64,000 bases of DNA from Flavobacterium sp. 90 (GCF_004339525.1 NZ_SMGE01000001.1:1798001-1862000); one strand, 5' to 3'. Counted from the first letter of the stretch, positions 48,113-57,373 are shown. Made by a program: numbers and translations. The notes: generated by a model not told the origin, from the letters alone.

Positions 48113-48432
48113 ATTTTTAGATTTAAATTTTAGAAAATAATATCATTTAAAAATATCGAAAACTCGTAATTCACCCAGGAACAAGCTTTCACATACTTTT
48201 CCAAACATTAGAAATCATAAATTTAGGGTACTCAAATATAACTAAGATTATTGAGATTTTAATCAACTTTTTCTGAAAATTTATCATAAAATTCATGTAT
48301 TTTAGTTCAAAAAGTGCTTTGGTTTCAGGATATCAAATAAAATTTGCCTGTTTTTTATTCTAAAGAAAGGAAAGACAATACTTCAGAATCGTTTTGACCA
48401 ATCCTAATATCAAGAAATACAATTTAAAAGCA

Positions 48433-48462
48433 TTTGAATCCAAACTTAATCTGTTATCTTTG
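48433..48462 (+). promoter_or_regulatory. Promoter of mrp
   Basis: TTTG (48433-48436), 18 bases, TATCTTTG (48455-48462) matches the Bacteroidota consensus with slightly short spacing. It gives a leader of about 65 bases to the start at 48533. Confidence 0.65.
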
Positions 48463-48532
48463 TAGTCTGAAATCAGTTTAAATAAATACAGTTCCTAAAT
48501 TGGTTTCCCTCATTAGAAAACAGACGATTAAA

Positions 48533-49663
48533 ATGAAATTAGATAGAAAAGAAATTCTTAAAGCTCTAGAAACAATCACTATAGCAGGAGAAGGAAAAAA
48601 TATGGTTGAAAGTGGTGCTGTTACCAATGTTCTAACTTTTGGTGATGAAGTTGTAGTAGATTTACTATTACACACTCCGGCAATGCACATTAAAAAAAGA
48701 GCCGAAGACGATATCAAAAAAACAATTCACGATTTGATTTCTTCTGAAGCAAAAGTTAAAGTAAACATTAAAGTTGAAGCAAAGGAAAATCCTAACGAAA
48801 TAAAAGGAAAGGCGATTCCTGGAATCAAAAATATAATTGCCGTTGCTTCTGGTAAAGGTGGAGTTGGAAAATCTACTGTTACAGCAAATCTTGCCGTAAC
48901 GCTTGCAAAAATGGGTTTTAGCGTTGGTGTTTTAGATGCAGATATCTACGGACCTTCTATGCCAATTATGTTTGATGTAGAAAATGAAAAACCAACTTCA
49001 ATTACCGTTGACGGAAAATCAAAAATGAAACCAATTGAAAGTTATGAAATTAAAATACTTTCTATCGGTTTTTTCACCGCTCCAAGTCAGGCTGTAATCT
49101 GGAGAGGTCCAATGGCTGCTAAAGCTTTGAACCAAATGATTTTTGATGCAGATTGGGGAGAATTAGATTTTATGCTTATCGATTTACCTCCTGGAACTGG
49201 AGATATTCACCTTTCGATCATGCAATCATTACCTATTACAGGAGCTGTAGTAGTTAGTACACCTCAAGCTGTGGCTCTTGCCGATGCTAAAAAAGGAGTT
49301 GCAATGTTCATGCAAGACAACATCAATGTTCCTGTTTTGGGAATTATCGAAAATATGGCTTACTTTACGCCAGAAGAATTACCTGACAATAAATATTATA
49401 TCTTTGGACAGGAAGGAGCGAAAAATCTTGCAGAAGATTTAAATGTTCCATTCTTAGGAGAAGTGCCAATTGTACAATCTATTCGTGAAGCAGGAGACTA
49501 TGGACGTCCTGCAGCTTTGCAAACGGCTTCGGTAATCGAAACCATTTTTGAAGAAATAACTCGAAATGTTGTACAGGAAACAGTAAACAGAAACGATACT
49601 TTGCCTGCAACTGAAGCCATTAAAATTACAACTATGGCAGGTTGTTCAGCAGTAAAAAAATAA
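48533..49663 (+). CDS. mrp: Mrp/ApbC-family iron-sulfur carrier ATPase
   Basis: 376 residues from MKLDRKEILKALETI; an upstream Met gives 11 unconserved residues. An N-terminal MIP18-like (DUF59) domain (about 1-85) is followed by a P-loop ATPase: Walker A IIAVASGKGGVGKSTVTANLAV, Walker A' DADIYGPSMP, and LDFMLIDLPPGTGDIHLS. The CxxC pair by which E. coli ApbC-type proteins hold a bridging cluster is replaced by ENMAYFTPEELPD, and the only late Cys is in MAGCSAVKK. So its cluster binding may differ. With nfu and ferredoxin downstream it forms an iron-sulfur group. Confidence 0.9.
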   Translation: MKLDRKEILKALETITIAGEGKNMVESGAVTNVLTFGDEVVVDLLLHTPAMHIKKRAEDDIKKTIHDLISSEAKVKVNIKVEAKENPNEIKGKAIPGIKNIIAVASGKGGVGKSTVTANLAVTLAKMGFSVGVLDADIYGPSMPIMFDVENEKPTSITVDGKSKMKPIESYEIKILSIGFFTAPSQAVIWRGPMAAKALNQMIFDADWGELDFMLIDLPPGTGDIHLSIMQSLPITGAVVVSTPQAVALADAKKGVAMFMQDNINVPVLGIIENMAYFTPEELPDNKYYIFGQEGAKNLAEDLNVPFLGEVPIVQSIREAGDYGRPAALQTASVIETIFEEITRNVVQETVNRNDTLPATEAIKITTMAGCSAVKK

Positions 49664-49689
49664 ATTAGATAATAAGACAATACTAATGA

Positions 49690-49748
49690 GATAATTAGAA
49701 AATTAGATAATGAGATAATTTTACTTCAAAGTGAATTTTCTAATTATC
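49690..49748. repeat. AT-rich inverted repeat between mrp and nfu
   Basis: GATAATTAGAAAATT (49690-49704) and AATTTTCTAATTATC (49734-49748) are perfect 15-base reverse complements, with further copies of TCTAATTGACTAATTTTC up to the nfu start. It could slow or partly stop transcription into nfu. Confidence 0.7.
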
Positions 49749-49778
49749 TAATTGACTAATTTTCTAATTGATAAAATT

Positions 49779-50018
49779 ATGACAACAGAAGAATTAACAA
49801 GCAACGTATTATTGGCTCTAGATGAAATCAGACCTTTTTTAAATTCTGATGGAGGAGACATTACACTAATTTCTATAGACGATGACAAACATGTCAAAGT
49901 TCGTCTTGAAGGAGCATGTATTAGCTGCAGTGTAAACCAAATGACACTTAAAGCAGGAGTCGAAACAACAATAAAAAAATATGCTCCACAAATAGAAACT
50001 GTGGTAAATATTATGTAA
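49779..50018 (+). CDS. nfu: NifU C-terminal-domain iron-sulfur scaffold
   Basis: 79 residues from MTTEELTSNVLLALDEI; the upstream in-frame start lies in the inverted repeat. It is a single Nfu domain: IRPFLNSDGGDITLISI, VRLEGACISCSVNQMTLKAGVE with the CxxC that binds a [4Fe-4S] cluster between subunits. Transfers clusters to target proteins. It follows mrp, a common partnership in Bacteroidota. Confidence 0.94.
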   Translation: MTTEELTSNVLLALDEIRPFLNSDGGDITLISIDDDKHVKVRLEGACISCSVNQMTLKAGVETTIKKYAPQIETVVNIM

Positions 50019-50198
50019 TACAAGCGATATTGTTTAGCCTTTTTTAAGGATCTTGATTTAACAAGAATAATAGCGCTAAAGCAATTTGACTTGTAAAACC
50101 ATAAAAAAACAATAAGAATACAGCATTAATTTGCAGATTTAGCAAAAAACAATCCAAAGATTTAAGGCTTTTAGTGAAGTTTTTTTACATTTTTAACT

Positions 50199-50206
50199 TA
50201 AATTTG
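50199..50206 (+). promoter_or_regulatory. Possible -7 box of the exported-protein gene
   Basis: TAAATTTG fits TAnnTTTG, 26 bases before the ATG at 50233; no clear TTG at the right distance upstream. The in-frame GTG at 50206 overlaps this box and is therefore not the start. Confidence 0.4.
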
Positions 50207-50232
50207 TGAAACAACCTCTAAATCTTAAGTTT

Positions 50233-50718
50233 ATGAAGAAGTATTACTCTCTATTTTTATTGTTTTTTTTCCTGACAGTAAGTTATGCGCAACAAAGTGC
50301 AACGACATTAGTTGTAGATAAGGCGTGGTTGAATGAAAATGAAGAATGGTCAGATTTTGATTATTCAGGTAAAATTATATTTTCGACGATACCAACCAAT
50401 GAAGAAGGAAGTCTTAGAATTGGTAATTTTGATTTTTTATATGATCTTTGCGACGGAAAAGCAAAATTCTCAAATAAAGCAACCTACAGTTCTGCTGAAT
50501 TTACTCATCCAAGAAAGCTAGCTGCGCAAACTGATAAACAAGGAGTAGTAAATACAACTTACGAAGGAACTCTAATTTTCCAATCAGATAGAGATTATTA
50601 TTCTATAATTGCTGTAGTAACAATTTTAGATAAGGGAGGTAATATCCTGGGAATTAAAATACATTCTAAAGAAAACGAAAGAAAAGAATACGCCTTTAGC
50701 TTAAAACCAACAAGTTAA
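50233..50718 (+). CDS. Exported protein of unknown function
   Basis: 161 residues from MKKYYSLFLLFFFLTVSYAQ, a signal peptide. The mature part looks like a beta-sandwich: SGKIIFSTIPTNEEGSLRIG, VVNTTYEGTLIFQSDRDYYS, ILDKGGNILGIKIHSKENE. No family recognised. It lies between nfu and the ferredoxin gene on the same strand, but its exported nature argues against a direct role in cluster assembly. Confidence 0.7.
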   Translation: MKKYYSLFLLFFFLTVSYAQQSATTLVVDKAWLNENEEWSDFDYSGKIIFSTIPTNEEGSLRIGNFDFLYDLCDGKAKFSNKATYSSAEFTHPRKLAAQTDKQGVVNTTYEGTLIFQSDRDYYSIIAVVTILDKGGNILGIKIHSKENERKEYAFSLKPTS

Positions 50719-50775
50719 TTTAAATAAGGATTTGTTCCTGTTATCAAATCCGAACCAAAATTCCAAATAATTAAA

Positions 50776-51093
50776 ATGGATGTATTAATAAAGATTAAAG
50801 ATCGAGAAGGAGTTATACACGAATTACAAGCTCCAACTGATATGGCAATGAACATAATGGAGTTATGCAAAGCATACGAACTTCCTGTTGAAGGAACCTG
50901 CGGAGGAATGGCAATGTGCGCCTCTTGCCAGTGTTACGTTCTTAATGATATTGCATTACCAGAAATGGGAGATGAAGAAGAAGCTATGCTTTCGGAAGCG
51001 TTTTATGTTAAATCTAATAGTCGTTTAGGCTGCCAGATACCAATTACTACAGAATTAGAAGGATTAGAGCTAGAATTAGCACCTGAATACTAA
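50776..51093 (+). CDS. [2Fe-2S] ferredoxin, adrenodoxin type
   Basis: 105 residues. Cluster ligands: Cys in GTCGGMAMCASCQCYVL (C-x5-C-x2-C; positions about 40, 46, 49) and the fourth in SRLGCQIPI (about 86). The C-terminal LELELAPEY is acidic, as in vertebrate-type ferredoxins. It is an electron carrier, probably for cluster assembly, like IscFdx. Its own terminator follows. Confidence 0.93.
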   Translation: MDVLIKIKDREGVIHELQAPTDMAMNIMELCKAYELPVEGTCGGMAMCASCQCYVLNDIALPEMGDEEEAMLSEAFYVKSNSRLGCQIPITTELEGLELELAPEY

Positions 51094-51098
51094 ATAAT

Positions 51099-51131
51099 AA
51101 AAAAGCGAGAATTTAAGTTCTCGCTTTTTTT
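51099..51131 (+). terminator. Terminator of the ferredoxin gene
   Basis: AAAAAGCGAGAA and TTCTCGCTTTTT form a stem around TTTAAG, followed by a T run on the plus strand. Confidence 0.9.
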
Positions 51132-51175
51132 ATGCTTTATTATTAAACTCGACAGGTTCATAATATTGAGAAATT

Positions 51176-51862
51176 TTATTCGTACTTCTTTATCAGTTCC
51201 TCTAAATCAAATTCTTTTAGCAATTTATCCAGATATTTACCTCTGCTGCTTGTTTCACGCTGATAAGGCGCAAAAAGACTTGTTACTTTATTAAATTCGT
51301 CGTTGAGATCTTTTAAAAGTTCTATCTTTTCCTGAGTTACAGCCGAACCTTTAGTTTCAATAAAATCTAAAATTCTTTTTATTGCGATTTCTTTTTCAAT
51401 GATTGCATCTTCATCACTTTCTAAAGTACAAATACCATAAATTCCTTTACAAAAATGCCCCCATTCTTCTTCGAAAGCTTTCTCAGCTTTTACCAAATCA
51501 ATTTCTCCATTTTCATCAAAAGTATTCCCATAAGCAAATATTTTATATTGATGTTTCTTCAAATTAGATAAGAGATTTTGTCTAAAATCCTTTTTAAACT
51601 TTTCAGGATTATGATGTAAAGTATTATCCGCAATAAGTTTCAAAATACTTTTTGGAAAATACCTTTTGGACGAAACAATCACATGATTATCATTCAAAGG
51701 CGAACTAATTGTCACTTCTGAATTTACAACATAAGACGGTTCCGGAATAAGTTGATCTTTGATAAGTTGATTTAATTTATCTGAATTAAGATCCATTATT
51801 GTTATAATTTCTTCAGCTTCAAGATAATTCTCTTCAATGTATTTTATGTTTATATCTTTCAT
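51176..51862 (-). CDS. DUF6058-like protein
   Basis: 228 residues, soluble, without signal peptide. The N-terminus YIEENYLEAEEIITIMDLNS followed by KLNQLIKDQLIPEPSY resembles the helix-turn-helix-like start of DUF6058 proteins as I recall them; the rest is helical (FEEEWGHFCKGIYGICTLES). It starts 15 bases after the SUKH gene on the same strand, so they are co-transcribed. The family assignment is from memory and tentative; function unknown. Confidence 0.55.
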   Translation of the reverse strand: MKDINIKYIEENYLEAEEIITIMDLNSDKLNQLIKDQLIPEPSYVVNSEVTISSPLNDNHVIVSSKRYFPKSILKLIADNTLHHNPEKFKKDFRQNLLSNLKKHQYKIFAYGNTFDENGEIDLVKAEKAFEEEWGHFCKGIYGICTLESDEDAIIEKEIAIKRILDFIETKGSAVTQEKIELLKDLNDEFNKVTSLFAPYQRETSSRGKYLDKLLKEFDLEELIKKYE

Positions 51863-51877
51863 TTATATCTATTAAAA

Positions 51878-52381
51878 TTATTCTTCCAAATTACGAGGAT
51901 CAAAAGGCTCAAATTCTCTTTCAGAAAATGCTTCGGTTAAAATTCCTGACGAACACAACCAGGTTATCGTTTCTTCGAGTGTATTTCCTGTTTTATAAAT
52001 CATTTCGCTATGTCTTGGCAAAACGAAATACTCGCTTTTAAAAAGGATAATTTCATCTCCGTCATAAGTATCTCCAATTCTAATTGCATTCAAAACTTCG
52101 TCTTTCGTCAAAACATCCTTTCCTTCATCCCAAAACCAGTATTCGGTTATACGGTCTTTCCATTCTGCCAAAGTCAAAATAATAGTTTCCGGAAGATAGA
52201 TTCGCACATAAGTTCCACCAAGAATTCCGCTTCCGTAAGTCGAAACATATTCTTTATAATCAGTATCAAAAGCAATATTTAACGTTTTTTCGCAAGCCAG
52301 AATATCTTCATTTTCAGCTAGGAATAAATCTATTTGATTGGTCTTGTAATTGGGAATTATTTTATAATTATCGAAGTTCAT
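51878..52381 (-). CDS. SUKH (SMI1/KNR4) family protein, immunity-like
   Basis: 167 residues fitting the SUKH fold: IDLFLAENEDILACEKTLNI, FDTDYKEYVSTYGSGILGG, IRIGDTYDGDEIILFKS, and LPRHSEMIYKTGNTLEETITWL. Bacterial SUKH proteins are mostly immunity proteins against toxins of polymorphic or contact-dependent systems. No toxin gene lies in the window, so it may be an orphan immunity gene that protects against neighbours' toxins, or it may have another role. Confidence 0.75.
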   Translation of the reverse strand: MNFDNYKIIPNYKTNQIDLFLAENEDILACEKTLNIAFDTDYKEYVSTYGSGILGGTYVRIYLPETIILTLAEWKDRITEYWFWDEGKDVLTKDEVLNAIRIGDTYDGDEIILFKSEYFVLPRHSEMIYKTGNTLEETITWLCSSGILTEAFSEREFEPFDPRNLEE

Positions 52382-52443
52382 TTTGTTTGTATTTCTTATA
52401 GCTAAAATAACGCTTTTTATACCGAAATTAAATTTATTCCAAC

Positions 52444-52477
52444 AAAAAAACCGTAATTACATCACTGCAATTACGGC
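52444..52477 (-). terminator. Terminator of asd
   Basis: On the minus strand GCCGTAATT and AATTACGG pair around a ten-base loop, followed by seven T, 35 bases after the asd stop. Confidence 0.88.
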
Positions 52478-52511
52478 TTTCTCTTTATAACAATTTTCTT
52501 TAATCTCTAGT

Positions 52512-53501
52512 TTATACCAAACCTGCCTGAATTAAATATTCAGCAATTTGAATTGTGTTTGTTGCAGCACCTTTTCTTAAGTTATCAGCAACGATCCACA
52601 TGTTTAATGTATTTGGCTGGCTTTCGTCACGACGGATTCTTCCAACAAAAACATCATTTTTACCTTCTGCATATAATGGCATTGGATATGTAAATGTGTC
52701 TAAATTATCCTGAACCACTACTCCATCAGTATTATGTAAGATTTCGCGAACTTCATTTACATCAAAATCATTTGTAAACTCAACATTTACAGCTTCACTA
52801 TGTCCGCCAACAACAGGAACACGAACTGCAGTTGCTGTAACTCTAATCGTGTTATCACCAAGAATTTTTTGAGTCTCACGAACTAATTTCATTTCTTCTT
52901 TAGTGTATCCGTTTTCTTCAAAACTATCGCAATGTGGAATCGCATTTCTATGAATTGGATATTTATAAGCCATTTCTCCCTGAACTCCTGCGTATTCGTT
53001 TTCTAATTGTCTTACCGCTTTTACACCAGTTCCGGTGATTGATTGGTAAGTAGAAACGATGATTCTTTTAATGTTGTATTTTTTATGCAATGGAGCCAAT
53101 GTCAAAACCATTTGAATAGTTGAGCAATTTGGGTTTGCAATAATTTTATCTTCTTTTGTTAATATTGAAGCATTGATTTCCGGAACTACCAATTTTTTTG
53201 TTGGGTCCATTCTCCAAGCAGATGAGTTGTCAATAACAGTTGTTCCTGCCTCTGCAAATTTTGGCGCCCATTCTAATGAAGTATCTCCTCCAGCAGAAAA
53301 AACAGCAATATCAGCTTTCATATCAACTGCCGTTTGCAATCCAACAACTTTATATTTTGCTCCTTTATATTCAATTTCTTTTCCAATTGATTTCTCAGAT
53401 GCAACAGGAATTAACTCTGTAACTGGAAAATTTCTTTCTGCTAAAACTTTAAGCATAATCTCGCCAACCATACCAGTGGCACCTACAACGGCTATTCTCA
53501 T
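52512..53501 (-). CDS. asd: Aspartate-semialdehyde dehydrogenase
   Basis: 329 residues. NADP-binding start MRIAVVGATGMVGEIMLKVL, then PVASEKSIGKEIEYKG, AGGDTSLEW and DNSSAWRMD. The catalytic Cys is in IIANPNCSTIQMV (about 130), followed by YQSITGTGVKAVRQLENE, and the active-site His is in VPVVGGHSEAV. It makes aspartate semialdehyde for lysine, diaminopimelate, threonine and methionine. Alone, with its own promoter and terminator. Confidence 0.97.
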   Translation of the reverse strand: MRIAVVGATGMVGEIMLKVLAERNFPVTELIPVASEKSIGKEIEYKGAKYKVVGLQTAVDMKADIAVFSAGGDTSLEWAPKFAEAGTTVIDNSSAWRMDPTKKLVVPEINASILTKEDKIIANPNCSTIQMVLTLAPLHKKYNIKRIIVSTYQSITGTGVKAVRQLENEYAGVQGEMAYKYPIHRNAIPHCDSFEENGYTKEEMKLVRETQKILGDNTIRVTATAVRVPVVGGHSEAVNVEFTNDFDVNEVREILHNTDGVVVQDNLDTFTYPMPLYAEGKNDVFVGRIRRDESQPNTLNMWIVADNLRKGAATNTIQIAEYLIQAGLV

Positions 53502-53539
53502 TTTTATATCTTTAGTATGAATTAATCTAATTTACAACG

Positions 53540-53569
53540 CAAAAGTAACTATAATAAAAAACAAAACAA
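53540..53569 (-). promoter_or_regulatory. Promoter of asd
   Basis: On the minus strand TTG, 19 bases, TACTTTTG, then CGTTG, 38 bases before the start codon: a full match to the Bacteroidota consensus. Confidence 0.75.
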
Positions 53570-53621
53570 TGTGCTTCACAAAAAATAACAAAATGTTACA
53601 AAACAAACAATACTGTTTTTT

Positions 53622-54335
53622 TTAGGAATCTAAAATTATAATACCGTCCTCAACAGTTTCAACTTTTTTGATCAGTCTTAAAGCATTAGAAAGTATGGAT
53701 GAGCTTTCATTTACCAACCTCTCATTTTCTATTGCTGTATCAAAATGACTTTCTACTACATTTTTCAATAGTTCCTCTTTTTCAAGATTTTCAATAATAG
53801 TAATTAGTTCCTTTTTTTCATTCAGATCATCGCATTTCGTGAGTTGTATTTTGCTATGCAGAAGTACAATATAATCCAGTTCTTTTATAAACTCTTCTTT
53901 TCTAAGATTCATTCTATCTCTTAAATCATAATCCCAACTTGAATAATCTATTGATTCAGAATCTCCAAGACTTAAAAGAAAGAGGCTTGCGCAACCATGA
54001 GATATTTCATGTATTGATTCAAAGCCAAATTGCCTCATTTTTTCTACAAATCTTTGGTCTTCCGGATCATAATAATGATTCTTCATTCCTACCGATATTT
54101 CATAAATATAGTCTTTGATATGACTTAATTCATTATTTGTCAATAACAATGTGTCAGTTTTAATTTTCTGAATTATAACACTTGCATCAGTTTTAGAATA
54201 TGTATTTCCTTCAATAATATTTTTTTCAACCAAGTAATTGCTAAAAAAAACAAACTCTTCCTCTTTTTCAACTTCAATAAACTTAGCAGCTAAAATGTCT
54301 CTTTTTAAAATATAAAAATCTACATGACACCCCAT
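53622..54335 (-). CDS. Soluble protein of unknown function
   Basis: 237 residues, acidic and mostly helical, without signal peptide or membrane segment. It starts MGCHVDFYILKRDIL. A central segment has VEKMRQFGFESIHEISHGCA and a helical C-terminus ends VEDGIIILDS. I recognise no family. It lies near the SUKH pair but is separated from it by asd, so a link to immunity is only a guess. A normal codon pattern and length support a real gene. Confidence 0.65.
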   Translation of the reverse strand: MGCHVDFYILKRDILAAKFIEVEKEEEFVFFSNYLVEKNIIEGNTYSKTDASVIIQKIKTDTLLLTNNELSHIKDYIYEISVGMKNHYYDPEDQRFVEKMRQFGFESIHEISHGCASLFLLSLGDSESIDYSSWDYDLRDRMNLRKEEFIKELDYIVLLHSKIQLTKCDDLNEKKELITIIENLEKEELLKNVVESHFDTAIENERLVNESSSILSNALRLIKKVETVEDGIIILDS

Positions 54336-54382
54336 AAATAATTAATTTAGATGTTTCTTGTCTTTTTAAGCTAATTATAGAC

Positions 54383-54413
54383 CAAAAAAAACCGCCTCAA
54401 TCAAGAAGCGGTT
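54383..54413 (-). terminator. Terminator of mscL
   Basis: On the minus strand AACCGC and GCGGTT pair around a 12-base loop, followed by eight T, 26 bases after the mscL stop. Confidence 0.8.
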
Positions 54414-54438
54414 AAGTTAGACTTAGTGTAGCGGTATA

Positions 54439-54816
54439 TTATTTATTTTTTAATAGATCTCTAATTTGTGTCAATAACTCTTCTTGAGTTGGTCCAGCTG
54501 GTGGCGGTGGCGCAACATCTTTCTTTTTTGCATGATTTATTCCTTTAATAATTAAGAACAAAACAAAAGCAACAATTAGAAAGTTAATTACTGCCGAAAG
54601 AAACAATCCGTACTTAACACCTCCAAAAGCCGTCAGCTCTTCTATCGTAGACAAATGTGCGGCGTCTAATGCTGGTTTTAAGATTAATGGTGTAATTACA
54701 TTTTCAATTAACGAGCTCACAATTTTGCCAAAAGCAGCTCCAATGATAACCCCAACAGCCAAATCGACTACGTTGCCTTTCATTGCAAATTCCTTAAATT
54801 CCGAGAACATCCCCAT
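54439..54816 (-). CDS. mscL: Large-conductance mechanosensitive channel
   Basis: 125 residues. The N-terminal MFSEFKEFAMKGNVVDLAVG and the pore helix VGVIIGAAFGKIVSSLIENV are classic MscL, then ITPLI, the second helix VINFLIVAFVLFLIIKGIN, and a C-terminal helix EELLTQIRDLLK after a Pro-rich linker. It opens under membrane tension to release solutes in osmotic downshock. Forms a pentamer. Confidence 0.97.
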   Translation of the reverse strand: MGMFSEFKEFAMKGNVVDLAVGVIIGAAFGKIVSSLIENVITPLILKPALDAAHLSTIEELTAFGGVKYGLFLSAVINFLIVAFVLFLIIKGINHAKKKDVAPPPPAGPTQEELLTQIRDLLKNK

Positions 54817-54883
54817 AATTGTTTATTTAGTTTATAATTAAATTCATATCGAAAATACGGAATTTTCTGCAAAGTTTCAAAAT

Positions 54884-57355
54884 CTACCTAAAAAATACTC
54901 TTTTTACGCGTTGCGAAATACTGGTCATAATTTCATACGGAATGGTTTTTAGCGCTTGTGCCATTTCAACAACCGTTGGGCTTTCGCCGAAAATAATCAC
55001 AGAATCTCCTTCTTTGCAATCAATAGTACTTACATCGACCATTAACATATCCATGCAAACGCTTCCAACAATTGGCGCTTTTTGGTTCTTGATTAACACA
55101 AATCCAACTTCATTGCCCCATAATCTCGAAATTCCATCTGCATAACCAATTGGAATCGTCGCAATTTTAGTTTCCTTCTTAGCCATAAAACGACGACCGT
55201 AACCTACACTATCACCATCTGGAATCGTGCGAACCTGCGAAATTATTGATTTTAAAGTTCCAACATTCTCCAGATATTTTTGTTCTGCCGGATCATTAGA
55301 AACTCCGTATAATCCAATTCCTAAACGTACCATATTAAATTGTGCATTTGGAAAATTACTGATTCCTGATGTATTCAGTATATGACGAATTGGGTTTATA
55401 TTTAATTCTGAAATTAATTTTGAAGACAATTTATCGAATAAATCAATCTGCGAAAGCACAAATTCAAAATGCTTTTCTTCATCGCTAGTTGCGAGATGTG
55501 ATAAAACACTTTTTACTTTTACCGTTGAATTTCCTTTTAAAGTTTCAATCAATTCATTTAGATTATTTTCTTCAAAACCCAAACGATGCATTCCGGTATC
55601 GAGTTTAATATGAATTGGAAAATCTTTTAAACCTTTCTCACGCGCAATTTTCAAAAAGGCATTCAATCCTTTTATACTATAAATTTCAGGCTCTAATTCA
55701 TACTGAATAATCGATGGAAAACTGGTTGATTCAGGATTTAAAACCATAATTGGCAATTTTATTCCGCCATTTTTAAGCGAGATTCCTTCATCGGCAAAAG
55801 CCACACCTAAATAATCTACTTTATGATGTTCGAGTAATTTTGCAATTTCCAAACCTCCGTTTCCGTAACCAAAAGCTTTTACCATAACCATGATTTTTAC
55901 ATCATCGCCCAATTTTGACTTATAGTAATTTAGATTATGACTGATAGAATCCATGTTGATTTCAAGAACCGTTTCGTGTGTTTTTTCTTCGAGCAAAGAA
56001 ACAATTTGCTCAAACTGAAACGACCTTGCACCTTTTATTAAAATGGTTTCATTACTGAAGTTTAAACTATCGATTTGAGCAATAAATTCGGCTGTATTTT
56101 GAAAAGTAATACAATTCGAAAATTTAGCTGCAAACGAAGAAATAGTAGTTCCAATTGCGATAACACGATTTACTTTGTTATCAGAAACAAGTTGCGCAAC
56201 TTTGGTATATAATTCTTCATTTGAAAATCCGCTTTGAACAATATCAGATAAAATAATTGTTTTTGAAGCGTTCTTTTTCTTCTGACTTTCCAGGAAATCC
56301 AAAGCTATTTTTAGCGATTGAAAATCGGAGCTGTAACTATCGTCGATAATACTACAATTGTTAATTCCGTTTTTTACTTCTAATCGCATTCTTACCGGAT
56401 ACAACATTTGCATGCGGTTTTGAATCGTGGTAAAATCATACTCAAAATACAACAAAACCAACAAACAAGAAATTGCATTTTCTATCGAAGCAGAATCACT
56501 AAACGGGATTTCCAGATTAAAAACTTCTCCTTTATATTGGTATTGAATAATCGTTGCATCGTTTTTATTTTCTTTTTTCAGAATAAAAACATCGGCAGAA
56601 TGGTCTGTAAAACTCCACGAGAAAATTTTTCTGTCTGCTAAATTATTTTCTTTTAAAAATTCATTTAAACACAAATCAACAATTTCATTCTTTTGATAAA
56701 TAATCACTTTTGATTTTTTGAAAAGCAATAATTTCTCTTTGATTTTTTGTTCCAAATTCTGAAAACCTTCATCGTGCGCAGATCCAATATTGGTCAAAAC
56801 GCCAATAGTTGGTTTAATGATTTTCTCCAGATTAATCATTTCGTTTACCGTCGAAATTCCGGCTTCAAAAATACCAAGATTGTGTTTCGCATTAATTGCA
56901 ATAACAGATAACGGAACTCCAACCTGAGAGTTATAACTTTTAGGACTTCTGATGATATTATAATCTGGACTCAATAAAAAATTAAGCCATTCTTTTACGA
57001 TAGTTTTTCCGTTACTTCCGGTCAGGCCGATAACAGGAAAGTCAAAAAGATCTCGGTAATAACTTGCAAATTTCTGCAAAGCATCTAATGAATTCTCAAC
57101 CAATAAAAAATTGGCTTTTCCAGCAGAATTCTCCGGAATATATTGCACTACAAAATTCTGAACTCCTTTTTCTATCAATTCAGGAATATATAAATGAGCG
57201 TCATTATTAACGCCTGACAAGGCAAAAAATAAAGTTTGTGATCCGTTTTGCAACGAACGACTGTCGATCGAAATATGATCAACAAAAATATCAGTGTCTG
57301 AGCCAATCCATTTGGCATTAAGAACCGGGATAAGGCTTTTTAAGTTTATGCTCAT
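54884..57355 (-). CDS. murF-alr: Fused MurF ligase and alanine racemase
   Basis: 823 residues. The MurF half (about 1-450) has the ATP loop GLTGSNGKTIVKEWLNF (about 112), SPKSYNSQVGVPLSVI, FEAGIST and IDDSYSSDFQSLKIALDFLE. The racemase half (about 455-823) starts EINMDSISHNLNYYKSKL with the PLP Lys in VMVKAFGYGNGG, GLYGVSNDPAEQ, YGRRF and CMDMLMVDV. Together they make D-alanine and add D-Ala-D-Ala to the cell-wall precursor. This fusion is known in Bacteroidota. A TAAATTTG box at 57374-57381 probably starts its transcript. Confidence 0.95.
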   Translation of the reverse strand: MSINLKSLIPVLNAKWIGSDTDIFVDHISIDSRSLQNGSQTLFFALSGVNNDAHLYIPELIEKGVQNFVVQYIPENSAGKANFLLVENSLDALQKFASYYRDLFDFPVIGLTGSNGKTIVKEWLNFLLSPDYNIIRSPKSYNSQVGVPLSVIAINAKHNLGIFEAGISTVNEMINLEKIIKPTIGVLTNIGSAHDEGFQNLEQKIKEKLLLFKKSKVIIYQKNEIVDLCLNEFLKENNLADRKIFSWSFTDHSADVFILKKENKNDATIIQYQYKGEVFNLEIPFSDSASIENAISCLLVLLYFEYDFTTIQNRMQMLYPVRMRLEVKNGINNCSIIDDSYSSDFQSLKIALDFLESQKKKNASKTIILSDIVQSGFSNEELYTKVAQLVSDNKVNRVIAIGTTISSFAAKFSNCITFQNTAEFIAQIDSLNFSNETILIKGARSFQFEQIVSLLEEKTHETVLEINMDSISHNLNYYKSKLGDDVKIMVMVKAFGYGNGGLEIAKLLEHHKVDYLGVAFADEGISLKNGGIKLPIMVLNPESTSFPSIIQYELEPEIYSIKGLNAFLKIAREKGLKDFPIHIKLDTGMHRLGFEENNLNELIETLKGNSTVKVKSVLSHLATSDEEKHFEFVLSQIDLFDKLSSKLISELNINPIRHILNTSGISNFPNAQFNMVRLGIGLYGVSNDPAEQKYLENVGTLKSIISQVRTIPDGDSVGYGRRFMAKKETKIATIPIGYADGISRLWGNEVGFVLIKNQKAPIVGSVCMDMLMVDVSTIDCKEGDSVIIFGESPTVVEMAQALKTIPYEIMTSISQRVKRVFFR

Positions 57356-57373
57356 TTAGAAAATTTCTTTTGT

